Source: an uncultured Bacilli bacterium
GTDB taxonomy: Bacteria > Bacillota_I > Bacilli_A > RF39 > UBA660
DNA: 64,000 nt
Direction of reading: 5' to 3'
Assembly: GCA_947632595.1 (NCBI GenBank)
Contig: CANRPY010000005.1
Coordinates: 1 to 64,000 of the forward strand
Shown here: positions 18,674 to 26,841 of the stretch, in pieces
How positions within the stretch are numbered: position 1 is the stretch's first letter
How the letters are laid out: the number at the start of each line of letters is the position of its first letter
The notes under the pieces: model-generated
The model's database searches: none
Told to the model about the DNA's origin: nothing
What the model saw: the letters and a program-made list of their open reading frames with translations, nothing else
Made by a program: the position numbers and the translations under genes

Positions 18674-18729
18674 ATACTTCCCTCCAGTTGTATTATTCCA
18701 AAAAAAAAGAGAAATTCCTGTTTTCTCTG

Positions 18730-19848
18730 TCATTTTTTTAATTGTTTTACTTTTATCGTAGGTGGTTCTTCTGTTAGTTCTTCTTCAGAAGAGATTCCTT
18801 TGCGTACTTTACACATTAATCTTTTTTCAATACGGAAGAGGTCATCGGTTTCAATTCTTCCTCCTGCGGATTGAGCAGTTCCTCCTCCACCCATTTCTTT
18901 CATAATGGTTCCTACATCGACTCGTTTTCCACTTCTTGCGGAAATGTGAACAATTCCTTTGTCTACGTATCCTAGAGTGAAAGCGGCATCGATTCCTGTA
19001 AACTTCATCATTCTATCGGCTGCTTTGGCATAGTCTTCTTTTAAATAAATTTGAGTTGGTTTTTCTCTATTTAGAGAGAAAGATACTTGGATTGGATTTA
19101 AGAGAGATCTACTATATTTTTTGATTACGGTACCATGAACTATTAAATCACTAATTCGACAATAACTTTCAAATTCTTCTAAGAATAAGTTATTTACAAA
19201 GTCAATATCGGCTCCTCTTTTGATTAGTTTTTCGGCAATATCGTGTGTTTTATCGGTTGTATTTTGACGGAAACGATTGGTATCTAGACTGATTCCTGCC
19301 AGAAGATAGTTGGCTACTTCTTTTGGATATGGGGTTTTTGATAGATAAAGAATTCTTGCGACTAATTCACTTGCGCTAGATAATTGTCCTGAAATATAGG
19401 CATTTTTGGTTGGGATTGTGTCCTCTCCTTCGCTATGGTGGTCTAAGACAAATACGGTTTCTACACTTTCTAGAGAATCTCCTAGAGAAATCATACTCTT
19501 TTTATTCGTATCGGTTACAATAAGGATTGAGTATTTATCTTTTAGTTCTAAAAACTTACTTTTGGTTATAAAAGAGTATTTCTCTTTTTCATTCTCCATG
19601 ATTTTTTTTACACCAGGTTCTATTTTTAATTCATCATCATCGACTACAATATGAACTTCTTTTCCATACTTTTCTGCTAAAACAGAAAGACCTATGGCAG
19701 AGCCAATGGAATCAAAATCTGGATTGTTATGACCCACAATAAATACCTTAGAACATTTTTGGATTCTGCTTTCTAATTTTCGTTGCAGTTCTTTTGGACT
19801 TTCTAGCACTTTTTCATCACCCGATTTCTTTTCGTAATATTGTACCAT
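18730..19848 (-). CDS. DHH/DHHA1 phosphoesterase, like the catalytic half of GdpP
   Basis: 372 residues. DHH domain with GHNNPDFDSIGSA (residues 39-51), VTDTN and LDHHSEG; DHHA1 domain with SARSGKRVDVG and GGGGTAQSAGG. These match the catalytic half of the c-di-AMP phosphodiesterase GdpP, but the membrane, PAS and degenerate GGDEF domains are absent, so this is a soluble stand-alone form. Probable activity: hydrolysis of c-di-AMP or short oligonucleotides. The C-terminal 25 residues are a charged extension. Upstream of comEA on the same strand. Confidence 0.85.
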   Translation of the reverse strand: MVQYYEKKSGDEKVLESPKELQRKLESRIQKCSKVFIVGHNNPDFDSIGSAIGLSVLAEKYGKEVHIVVDDDELKIEPGVKKIMENEKEKYSFITKSKFLELKDKYSILIVTDTNKKSMISLGDSLESVETVFVLDHHSEGEDTIPTKNAYISGQLSSASELVARILYLSKTPYPKEVANYLLAGISLDTNRFRQNTTDKTHDIAEKLIKRGADIDFVNNLFLEEFESYCRISDLIVHGTVIKKYSRSLLNPIQVSFSLNREKPTQIYLKEDYAKAADRMMKFTGIDAAFTLGYVDKGIVHISARSGKRVDVGTIMKEMGGGGTAQSAGGRIETDDLFRIEKRLMCKVRKGISSEEELTEEPPTIKVKQLKK

Positions 19849-19870
19849 ACTTTTTCTTTCTTTTCAAAAA

Positions 19871-19894
19871 AAAGAAAGTTCTTAGACTTTCTTT
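19871..19894 (-). terminator. Intrinsic terminator between the PLC-like gene and the DHH gene
   Basis: Nine-base stem AAAGAAAGT / ACTTTCTTT followed by a T-run on the minus strand; overlaps the stop of the upstream gene. Confidence 0.75.
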
Positions 19895-20460
19895 AGTTCT
19901 TCATAGACTCTTTCTTCTAACTCTTTTATTAAATTCTCTTTTATCCAATGACTCTCTTCTTCTTTTTCTTTTTGCGATATCACTTTTTCTTTCCACTTTT
20001 TTAATCGCTCTTTTGAAATATTTAAAATATCATAAGAAGACTCTTCTTTTTGTAAGATTTCTTTTACTTCTTCCCATTCTTGAAAGTGATACTTATCCAT
20101 ATCTTCTCTCATTTCTTCGTGAGTGTTTTTATATCCCATCTCTTTTTGAATTTCTTCTCTTACTTGGTCATAGAAAAAGTCATCATATACAATATCTGTT
20201 AATAGGTGAATATAGTAACCTAAGATAAAATCTTTGGGATAATGGGTCTTTTCTTGGTCGTAAAACTTTTTGATTTTCTTACGCCAAACAACTCTATCTC
20301 CATCTCTTTCATGTGCCATCCAACGTTCTTCTCTTGGGGCAAAACCCTCTAGGTTAGGAGCGTCTGGTGCCAACAGTCCTAAAAAATAGTCATAACTGTA
20401 TACTCCTATTTTTTTCGATAAATCATATCCTACTTTTTCATGTATTTTACAGTTAGGCAT
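19882..20460 (-). CDS. Zinc-dependent phospholipase C-like protein
   Basis: 192 residues. Early HEKVGYDLSKK, then LGLLAPDAPN, ERWMAHERDGD and ILGYYIHLLTDIVYDDFFY give the spaced His/Asp pattern of the PLC zinc family (PF00882-like). No signal peptide is seen, so it may act in the cytoplasm, unlike secreted PLC. The C-terminal 70 residues are a charged helix. It overlaps the end of ftsW by eight bases. Substrate unknown. Confidence 0.7.
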   Translation of the reverse strand: MPNCKIHEKVGYDLSKKIGVYSYDYFLGLLAPDAPNLEGFAPREERWMAHERDGDRVVWRKKIKKFYDQEKTHYPKDFILGYYIHLLTDIVYDDFFYDQVREEIQKEMGYKNTHEEMREDMDKYHFQEWEEVKEILQKEESSYDILNISKERLKKWKEKVISQKEKEEESHWIKENLIKELEERVYEELKKV

Positions 20461-21595
20461 TTTTACCACTCTTTTCTTTGATTAATCCATTATCAATACT
20501 TACTCTTTGTACAATTGTTAAAGCCGCAATTAAACAAATCGTGAAACTTCCTCCATAACTCATAAATGGTAGAGGAACTCCTGTCATTGGGATTAACCCC
20601 ATGATTCCTAATAAGTTAATCGCAATATGTAAGAAGATGTATGTCGCTATTCCATAACAGAGGATTGCTCCTCGGTTGGTTGGTGACCTCCTTCCAATTA
20701 CTAAGATTCTCCAGAGAACGACGATATAGAGAATAATAATAATGATTCCCGTTACAATTCCTAATTCTTCTACAATAATTGCGAAAATAAAATCGGTATA
20801 GGGTTCTGGTAAATATAAATATTTTTGAGTAGAGTTACCAAGACCTACTCCAAATAATCCTCCATTATTCATCGCAATATAACAATTACATACTTGGTTT
20901 CCATTTTCTAGAATTTTATCACATGGGTTTTTAATATCGAGACGTTCTTGTTGTTCTTCACTTAGAATATTTTTCCCCATGCCAAAGATGGTAAACATAC
21001 CTAGAGTTACTACAGACATTCCAATAAACAATACTTTTAATTTGATTTCTTTTGACATAGGGATTGCGAAAAAGATAATCGCTACAATTGCAGAATAAAT
21101 AATCGTTGTTCCTAAGTCTGGTTGTACAAAAATAAGTCCTGCAATGGCGATACAGATTCCAATTGGAAATAAGCATTTTAACCAACCATTTAATTTGTTT
21201 TTATTTTTTTCATAGTACTCTGCTAAAAAGACAATGGTAATTATTTTGATAAACTCTGATGGCTGTATGGTAATAGGTCCTATAGCAAACCAAGATCTTG
21301 CTTTGTTTCTTACACTACCATAGACAAATAAGGCAACTAAGGCAGCTATATTTCCAAGGAGTAAAAGATAAGATGATTTTCCATAGACATTTGTATTAAA
21401 GGCAATCATTACAAAGAATAAAATGACTCCTGCTCCTAGGAAGGCAGCTTGACGAATAAAATAGTTATAGGGACTATCTGCTTTCATATAGGCAGATACA
21501 TTGGACGCTGAAAAAATCATAACCAAACCGATTATGAATAATAATATGGTTACTGTTAATAAGATTTTATCTAAGTATTTTAGTTTCTTTCCCAT
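20453..21595 (-). CDS. ftsW: SEDS-family peptidoglycan polymerase FtsW
   Basis: 380 residues with about ten membrane helices. SEDS signatures: GARSW-like KARSWFAIGPITIQPSEFIKI, QPDLGTT, VGLGNSTQKYLYLPEPYTDFIFAIIVEELG and PLPFMSYGGS. It polymerises lipid II, at the septum if FtsW or along the wall if RodA; FtsW is favoured by the QKYLYLPEPYTDFIF pattern. The cysteine-rich loop (NPCDKILENGNQVCNCY) is unusual. Confidence 0.88.
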   Translation of the reverse strand: MGKKLKYLDKILLTVTILLFIIGLVMIFSASNVSAYMKADSPYNYFIRQAAFLGAGVILFFVMIAFNTNVYGKSSYLLLLGNIAALVALFVYGSVRNKARSWFAIGPITIQPSEFIKIITIVFLAEYYEKNKNKLNGWLKCLFPIGICIAIAGLIFVQPDLGTTIIYSAIVAIIFFAIPMSKEIKLKVLFIGMSVVTLGMFTIFGMGKNILSEEQQERLDIKNPCDKILENGNQVCNCYIAMNNGGLFGVGLGNSTQKYLYLPEPYTDFIFAIIVEELGIVTGIIIIILYIVVLWRILVIGRRSPTNRGAILCYGIATYIFLHIAINLLGIMGLIPMTGVPLPFMSYGGSFTICLIAALTIVQRVSIDNGLIKEKSGKNA

Positions 21596-21714
21596 ACCCT
21601 ATATCCTTCCATTATCAATATATCATATTTTCTACTTTCTCTAAAGTTTTCCCGTCTTTTTTACTCACATAAAATGTAAAGTAACATAGCATATATTAGA
21701 AAAGGAGGAAGACT

Positions 21715-21876
21715 ATGTATTATTATGGTAGCGGACAATCTTGTTGTCCAAATCAAACCACTTCTTATTGCTGCCCTACTACGAATCAAGGAAATGGGTA
21801 TGCAATTGTTTTAGTCTTATTTATTTTACTCGTCATCATTATTGGATGCCGAGGTCAAGTACCTGGTCAAAACTAA
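21715..21876 (+). CDS. YjcZ-like micropeptide with one membrane helix
   Basis: 53 residues, too short for standard gene length cut-offs. N-terminal Tyr/Cys-rich part (MYYYGSGQSCC, then SYCC), followed by GYAIVLVLFILLVIIIG, very close to the hydrophobic core of the YjcZ/YrhK-type sporulation micropeptides of Bacillus. SD AAAGGAGG, then a strong terminator. Upstream CATATATTA resembles a late sporulation sigma -10 element, a weak guess only. Stands alone on the plus strand. Confidence 0.75.
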   Translation: MYYYGSGQSCCPNQTTSYCCPTTNQGNGYAIVLVLFILLVIIIGCRGQVPGQN

Positions 21877-21905
21877 AAGAATGAGAAATCATTCTTTTCT
21901 TTTTA
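21875..21905 (+). terminator. Intrinsic terminator after the YjcZ-like gene
   Basis: Ten-base stem AAAAGAATGA / TCATTCTTTT with GAAA loop, then CTTTTT. Confidence 0.88.
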
Positions 21906-21944
21906 TCTCTTTTTTGTTAAAATAGTTATGTTGAGGTGGTCGCC

Positions 21945-22508
21945 ATGTTATATACAAAAGATATTTTAGATGAGAGTAATCCTAAATTACGTCAAATTAG
22001 TAAAGAGGTTACTTTTCCCCTTACTAAAGAAGATCGAGATACGATTGATTTAATGATTCAGTATTTACATGATAGTCAAATTGAGGAGTTATCAGAAAAA
22101 TATCAATTGCGTCCTGGAATGGGGCTTTCTGCTATTCAACTTGGAATTGCGAAAAGATACTTTGTTGTTGTCTATGAACTTTCTAGTCCAGAAGATAAGG
22201 AAAAGGAATTTGAAACTTACATTTTAATTAATCCTAAGATTATTAGTAATTCTATGGAGCAGATTTATGTAGAAGAAGGAGAAGGTTGTTTATCTGTTAA
22301 TCGACCAGTTGAGGGAATTGTTCCAAGATATGCAAGAGTTACTATGGAAGCTTATGATTTAGATGGTAATAAAATTCATGTTCGAGCAAGAGAAGATTTA
22401 TCTGTTTGTTTTCAACATGAACTCGATCATTTAAATGGAATTTTATTTATTGATCATATTGATCCTAAAAATATTTATAAAGGAAAAGACCAGATGAGAG
22501 CCATCTAG
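21945..22508 (+). CDS. def: Peptide deformylase
   Basis: 187 residues. The three family motifs are present: GMGLSAIQLG (motif 1), EGCLS (motif 2, metal Cys) and HELDHLNG (motif 3, HExxH). Removes formyl from the N-terminal methionine of new proteins. ATG 21945 has SD GAGGTGG; the slightly longer GTG frame overlaps that SD. An insertion between residues 20 and 45 is typical of Gram-positive type 2 enzymes. Confidence 0.95.
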   Translation: MLYTKDILDESNPKLRQISKEVTFPLTKEDRDTIDLMIQYLHDSQIEELSEKYQLRPGMGLSAIQLGIAKRYFVVVYELSSPEDKEKEFETYILINPKIISNSMEQIYVEEGEGCLSVNRPVEGIVPRYARVTMEAYDLDGNKIHVRAREDLSVCFQHELDHLNGILFIDHIDPKNIYKGKDQMRAI

Positions 22509-22518
22509 TCTTTTTTTA
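22485..22518. terminator. Terminator at the def/smc convergent ends
   Basis: Stem AAAGAC-AGATG / CATCT-GTCTTT with one mismatch, ending in seven T on the plus strand; it lies within the last codons of def and may also work for smc. Confidence 0.7.
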
Positions 22519-25470
22519 TACTGCATTTTGTGCTTCTTCTAATTTTACACTTACTAGTTTGGATACTCCAGACTCTTGCATGGTAATTCCATATAGAGTA
22601 TTGGCATATTCCATTGTTTTCTTTTTATGAGTAATAATTAAGAATTGCGTTTTGTCTTTATAGTGCTCTAGATATTTTCCAAACTGAGATACATTTGCTT
22701 CATCTAGGGCTGCTTCTACTTCATCAAATAGACAGAATGGTGTTGTTCTGACATTTAGAATGGCAAATAGAAGACTGATGGCGGTTAGTGTTTTTTCTCC
22801 ACCGGATAGTAATGTAATTGTCGTTAGTTTCTTTCCTGGAGGAGATGCTACGATATCGATGCCTGTATTTAGTAAGTCTTCTGGGTCTGTCATTTTTAGG
22901 TCCGCATGACCTCCTTTAAAGAGTTCTTTAAAGACATTTTGAAACTCGATACGAATTTTTTCGAATGTTGTTTGGAACTCTTCTTTCATGACATCATCCA
23001 TTTCATTCATGATTTCTAAAAGCGTATTTTCAGCATTTAGAAGATCTTCTCTTTGTTTGGTTAAGAATTCATACCTTGTGTTTACTCTTTCATACTCTTC
23101 TATGGCATCTAAATTTACCATACCAATTCGTTTGATGTTTGCTCGATAGGTATTTACTTTCTTTCTTGCTTCTTCTTCTTCGATATCTAGTACGTAATTT
23201 TCTTTTGCTTTTTCATAGGTTAATTCATACTCGGTTGCTAAAGTCGATAACATACTATCTAATTTTACATCGTCACGATTCATTTTAATCTCTAATTCAC
23301 GAGATGTTTTTTCTAATTGATGGAGACGATCTCTATTTCCTTTTTCAATGGCTTGTTCTTCTTCCATCTTTTGCTTTAGACGATCAATTTCTTTGGTAAG
23401 AGACTCGATGTGTAATTCAATTTGTTCTTTTAGAGCTGTTTTTTCATGGAACTCTTTGATTAGTTCTCTTTCTTTTTCACTGATTGAATTATTTTGAATC
23501 GATTCTAAAGACTCTAATTCTTTTTCTAGTCTTCTGCTATCTTCTTCTACTTCTTGTTGTTCTTTTGTTTTTCTTTCTAATTTTTCTTTGATTTCTACTT
23601 TTTCTTTGGAAATATTAAAATAGTCTTCTTCCGATTTTCTAATTTCTGTCTCTAATGTTTCTAATTCTTGTCCAATTTCTTGTTCTTCTTGTTTTAATAG
23701 ATTTGCGGTTTCTTCTAAATGTTTTAATTCTTGATTCAGGATTACTACACTTTTTGTTTGATTGAGAGATCCTCCTGTTAGAGATCCCCCTACGTTTACG
23801 ACGTCTCCTTCTAATGTTACGATTTTATATCTTGCTTTGATTAGGTGTGAGAGTCTTGTTGCGGCATCCATTGTGGTTGCGACTACCACATTTCCTAATT
23901 GATTTCTAATAACCGATGTATATTCTTTGTTGTATGTAATTAAATCGGATAAAACGCCTAAGTAGTCTACACTATTTTTTAAGAGATCAATGCTTTCTTT
24001 TTCAATAAATCTTTCTTTGATGATAGATAATGGGAAGAAAGTTGCTCTTCCTAAGTGATTGTCTTTTAAGAAGGTAATTGCTCTTTTAGCAGAATCTTCA
24101 TCTTTGGTAATGATATAGTTCTTACAAGATGAGATTGCTGTATTAAGTGCTTTTGTGTATTTTTCTTCACAGTCTACTACATTGCCAATGGTATTATAAA
24201 TTCCTGTTAGAGAAGAGTTCTTTAATACTTTTCGAACACTATTTGGCATATCCATTCCTTGTTCTATTTCTATTCGAATACCATCTGCTTTATGACTGAT
24301 AGAGATATATTCTTGATTGTGTTTAGAGTAGTCACTTAATAAAAGATTCTTTTTGGATTTTAACCCTTGAGTCTTTTTCTCAAGAGTCGTTTCTTCTTTT
24401 TCCATTCGAAGCATTTCTTTTTCTAATTCTTCTCGGTCACTTTTTAAAACTTGTTTTTCTGCTTCTTTCTTTTCTTTTTTTTCGATACTCTTACGAATCT
24501 CTTCTTTGATTTCCTCTTCTTCTTTGGTTGTCTTACTCTTTTCTTTTAATAAATTCTTTTCTCCTTCAATTCTTGTTCTTTCTTCTGTTACTTGAAGAAG
24601 TTGTCTATTATACTCTCTTTTTTCTTGTTCTAAACGATCTAGAGTATTACTATCTTCTAGGGAGGATGCATCTTTTTTGCTTGCTTCATTGGAAATGGTT
24701 ACAATCTCGTTATCAATTTTTTCTTTTTTTCGTTTATCGTTTTCATTTTCATTATGAATATTTTCAATATCATAGGCAAGTAATGCTACTTCATACTGGT
24801 CTAGCCCTTTTTTATTTTCTAAATATTCTTTTGCTTTTTCACTTTGTTCTTTTAATGGCATCACTTGTATTTCTAACTCATTAATAATATCATTTACTCT
24901 ATCTAGGTTATTATGAGTTCTATCTAGTTTTCTTAGGGCTTCTTCTTTTCTTTTTTTGTATTTTAAAATACCAGATGCTTCTTCAAAGATTACTCTTCTA
25001 TCTTGTGAGGAGTTCGATAAGATTTTATCGACTTCTCCTTGAGAAATAATATTAAAAGATTCTTTTCCCATACCAGTATCTAATAATAAGTTACTAATAT
25101 CTTTTAAACGACATTTTTCATTATTTAAATAGTACTCATTTTCTCCACTACGATAGACTCTACGTTTAATAGATAGTTCTGTATAAGGTACGTTTAGAAA
25201 ATGGTCACTATTATCAAAAAGCAATTCTACGGATGCAACATTTAGGGGATTTCTACTCTTACTTCCTGAGAAGATGATATCTGACATAGAGCCATCTCCA
25301 CGAAGAGATTTTACAGATTGTTCTCCTAATACCCAACGAACAGCATCTACTACATTACTTTTTCCAGAACCATTTGGTCCTACAATACAGGTTATTTTGC
25401 CATCTAAGTTTAATTCTATTTTATCAGCGAAGGATTTAAACCCACTTGCGATAATTCCTTTTAAGTACAT
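22516..25470 (-). CDS. smc: Chromosome segregation ATPase SMC
   Basis: 984 residues from ATG 25470 (SD AGGGTG). Walker A GPNGSGKSN and FIIS-type QGEVDKIL early, long coiled coils, hinge near 400-560 (GRATFFPLS, GGSLTGGS), signature LLSGGEKTLTA and Walker B FCLFDEVEAALDEANV. About 200 residues shorter than B. subtilis SMC because the coiled-coil arms are shorter, as in Mollicutes. Organises and segregates the chromosome with ScpA/ScpB, which are not in the window. Confidence 0.95.
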   Translation of the reverse strand: MYLKGIIASGFKSFADKIELNLDGKITCIVGPNGSGKSNVVDAVRWVLGEQSVKSLRGDGSMSDIIFSGSKSRNPLNVASVELLFDNSDHFLNVPYTELSIKRRVYRSGENEYYLNNEKCRLKDISNLLLDTGMGKESFNIISQGEVDKILSNSSQDRRVIFEEASGILKYKKRKEEALRKLDRTHNNLDRVNDIINELEIQVMPLKEQSEKAKEYLENKKGLDQYEVALLAYDIENIHNENENDKRKKEKIDNEIVTISNEASKKDASSLEDSNTLDRLEQEKREYNRQLLQVTEERTRIEGEKNLLKEKSKTTKEEEEIKEEIRKSIEKKEKKEAEKQVLKSDREELEKEMLRMEKEETTLEKKTQGLKSKKNLLLSDYSKHNQEYISISHKADGIRIEIEQGMDMPNSVRKVLKNSSLTGIYNTIGNVVDCEEKYTKALNTAISSCKNYIITKDEDSAKRAITFLKDNHLGRATFFPLSIIKERFIEKESIDLLKNSVDYLGVLSDLITYNKEYTSVIRNQLGNVVVATTMDAATRLSHLIKARYKIVTLEGDVVNVGGSLTGGSLNQTKSVVILNQELKHLEETANLLKQEEQEIGQELETLETEIRKSEEDYFNISKEKVEIKEKLERKTKEQQEVEEDSRRLEKELESLESIQNNSISEKERELIKEFHEKTALKEQIELHIESLTKEIDRLKQKMEEEQAIEKGNRDRLHQLEKTSRELEIKMNRDDVKLDSMLSTLATEYELTYEKAKENYVLDIEEEEARKKVNTYRANIKRIGMVNLDAIEEYERVNTRYEFLTKQREDLLNAENTLLEIMNEMDDVMKEEFQTTFEKIRIEFQNVFKELFKGGHADLKMTDPEDLLNTGIDIVASPPGKKLTTITLLSGGEKTLTAISLLFAILNVRTTPFCLFDEVEAALDEANVSQFGKYLEHYKDKTQFLIITHKKKTMEYANTLYGITMQESGVSKLVSVKLEEAQNAV

Positions 25471-25540
25471 ACTCTTCACCCTATTCAAGATTATACACTA
25501 GATTCTTTATTTTCACAAATAAAACAAGGAAAAAGATAGG

Positions 25541-26380
25541 TTATTTTTCAGATAGTAGTTGTTCTACTGTTTTTAGGGTATAGCCTCTTTGCTCTAGGTA
25601 TTCGATTCCTGCGATTAGTTCTTCTCTAGAATCTTTTTCATAGGAAATTCCTAAAATCATCCCATTTTCTAAATTGTTTTTGATTGCTTGATAGTAATTT
25701 TCTTCTATGATTTTAGGTTTTAAGGTATGTTTTTTTTCTTTTTTACAGGAATTTAGGAGATTTTTGTTTTCTTTTTCGGTAATACAATACTTGGTTTTTC
25801 TTTTGGTAATGGACTCTAAATATAGAGAGGAACTTTTTAGAAGAGAAGGATCTGTTTTTTCTTGAAAGGAAGCAATTTCAAACTCGATATTTTTATTTTC
25901 TTTTAATTCATTTATTTTCTTTTCTATTATGGATCCATCTAGAAAGATTGTTCCTTCTACTTCTTTTTTCTTTAAGACTTCTACTACGGAAGAAAAATCT
26001 TCTTCTTTTTTGGGAAGAAAGATTAAAGATACTTCTCTTTTCTTTGCATTTGCCTTTTCGATATAAAAGTCATAATAGTCTTCTGTTGAGATATCGGGTT
26101 TGGATGGTTCTAATACCGTTAAGGATTCATTATAAGACCCATATTTTTTCATATGAGAAAAACTTTTGGATACATTAATTTCTACTCCATAGATTCCTGG
26201 AATAACGGTTTCTTTTTCAAATGTTGCATTGACTGCTTTTACTTCATACTTTTCTTTTGATTTTAGTATTTTTTGCATGATAGGGTCTTTTTGTTTTGTG
26301 TATTCAATTCCAATATTTGTAAGATACATACTGATTAATAATAAGAAAATCATTCCTATATGGTTTCTTAATCTTTTCAT
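25541..26380 (-). CDS. Membrane-anchored protein resembling a degenerate polysaccharide deacetylase
   Basis: 279 residues, signal anchor at 7-24. From about residue 115 the order of elements recalls a NodB fold: VSLIFLPKKEEDFSSVVEVLKK aligns with the 'FTFDDG ... ILDILKK' start, VEGTIFLDGS with 'KATFFV.G', and GIEYLEQRGYTLKTVEQLL with the typical C-terminal strand and helix. The catalytic DD pair and the HxxxH metal site are not present, so a non-catalytic role is likely. The link is a weak by-eye similarity; a wholly different fold is possible. SD TTAGGTG. Confidence 0.55.
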   Translation of the reverse strand: MKRLRNHIGMIFLLLISMYLTNIGIEYTKQKDPIMQKILKSKEKYEVKAVNATFEKETVIPGIYGVEINVSKSFSHMKKYGSYNESLTVLEPSKPDISTEDYYDFYIEKANAKKREVSLIFLPKKEEDFSSVVEVLKKKEVEGTIFLDGSIIEKKINELKENKNIEFEIASFQEKTDPSLLKSSSLYLESITKRKTKYCITEKENKNLLNSCKKEKKHTLKPKIIEENYYQAIKNNLENGMILGISYEKDSREELIAGIEYLEQRGYTLKTVEQLLSEK

Positions 26381-26401
26381 AGTTCACCTAATTCAGTGTA
26401 T

Positions 26402-26427
26402 GAAAAAAGAAATTCTTTTATGAATTT
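26402..26427 (-). terminator. Intrinsic terminator after the small anchored protein
   Basis: Seven-base stem GAAATTC / GAATTTC followed by TTTTTTC on the minus strand. Confidence 0.75.
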
Positions 26428-26771
26428 CCTTTTAATCTTGCATTCTTTTTAATATAGATGATTCCTAAACCGATAATGGAGATTCCTGTTATCATCCATA
26501 AGGCACCACTACTTGCAGTATCAGGAGAATCTACTACTAAATTTTCTTCTGCTTGGTCTTCTTGTTCATCGTCTAGGGGAACTAAAGATTCATCTTCTTG
26601 TTCTTCTTGGTCTTCTTCTTTTTCTACTTTACTAATTCCTGGTTCATAACCACTTTCTTGGTTCTTTTTTGGAGTGGAGCTATTGCTTGCGAGGTTCGTA
26701 AGTAAAATAATGATTAATACAACAATCACTCCTAGGATTATCCACTTGATTGCGCTTCTTAAAAAGTCCAT
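26418..26771 (-). CDS. Small surface protein with N- and C-terminal membrane segments
   Basis: 117 residues. An N-terminal helix (9-27), a strongly acidic repetitive middle (EEDQEEQEDES, DDEQEDQAEE), then SPDTAS (82-87), a hydrophobic stretch and a basic tail KKNARLKGNS. The end has the three-part layout of a sortase sorting signal, matching the end of the candidate sortase substrate at 31396-32160 (xxTA[DS], helix, basic tail). Cell-wall anchoring is therefore an inference. SD GGAGGG. Confidence 0.65.
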   Translation of the reverse strand: MDFLRSAIKWIILGVIVVLIIILLTNLASNSSTPKKNQESGYEPGISKVEKEEDQEEQEDESLVPLDDEQEDQAEENLVVDSPDTASSGALWMITGISIIGLGIIYIKKNARLKGNS

Positions 26772-26841
26772 CTTATCCCTCCGTTTCTTAATTGTTTTTT
26801 ATTCTAACACATTTTATTTAAAATTGCAAAAAGAAGAGAAA

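Noticed and set aside
20958-21185. 75-codon minus-strand frame inside ftsW
   Set aside because: Alternative frame of a strongly conserved gene; no independent start signal.
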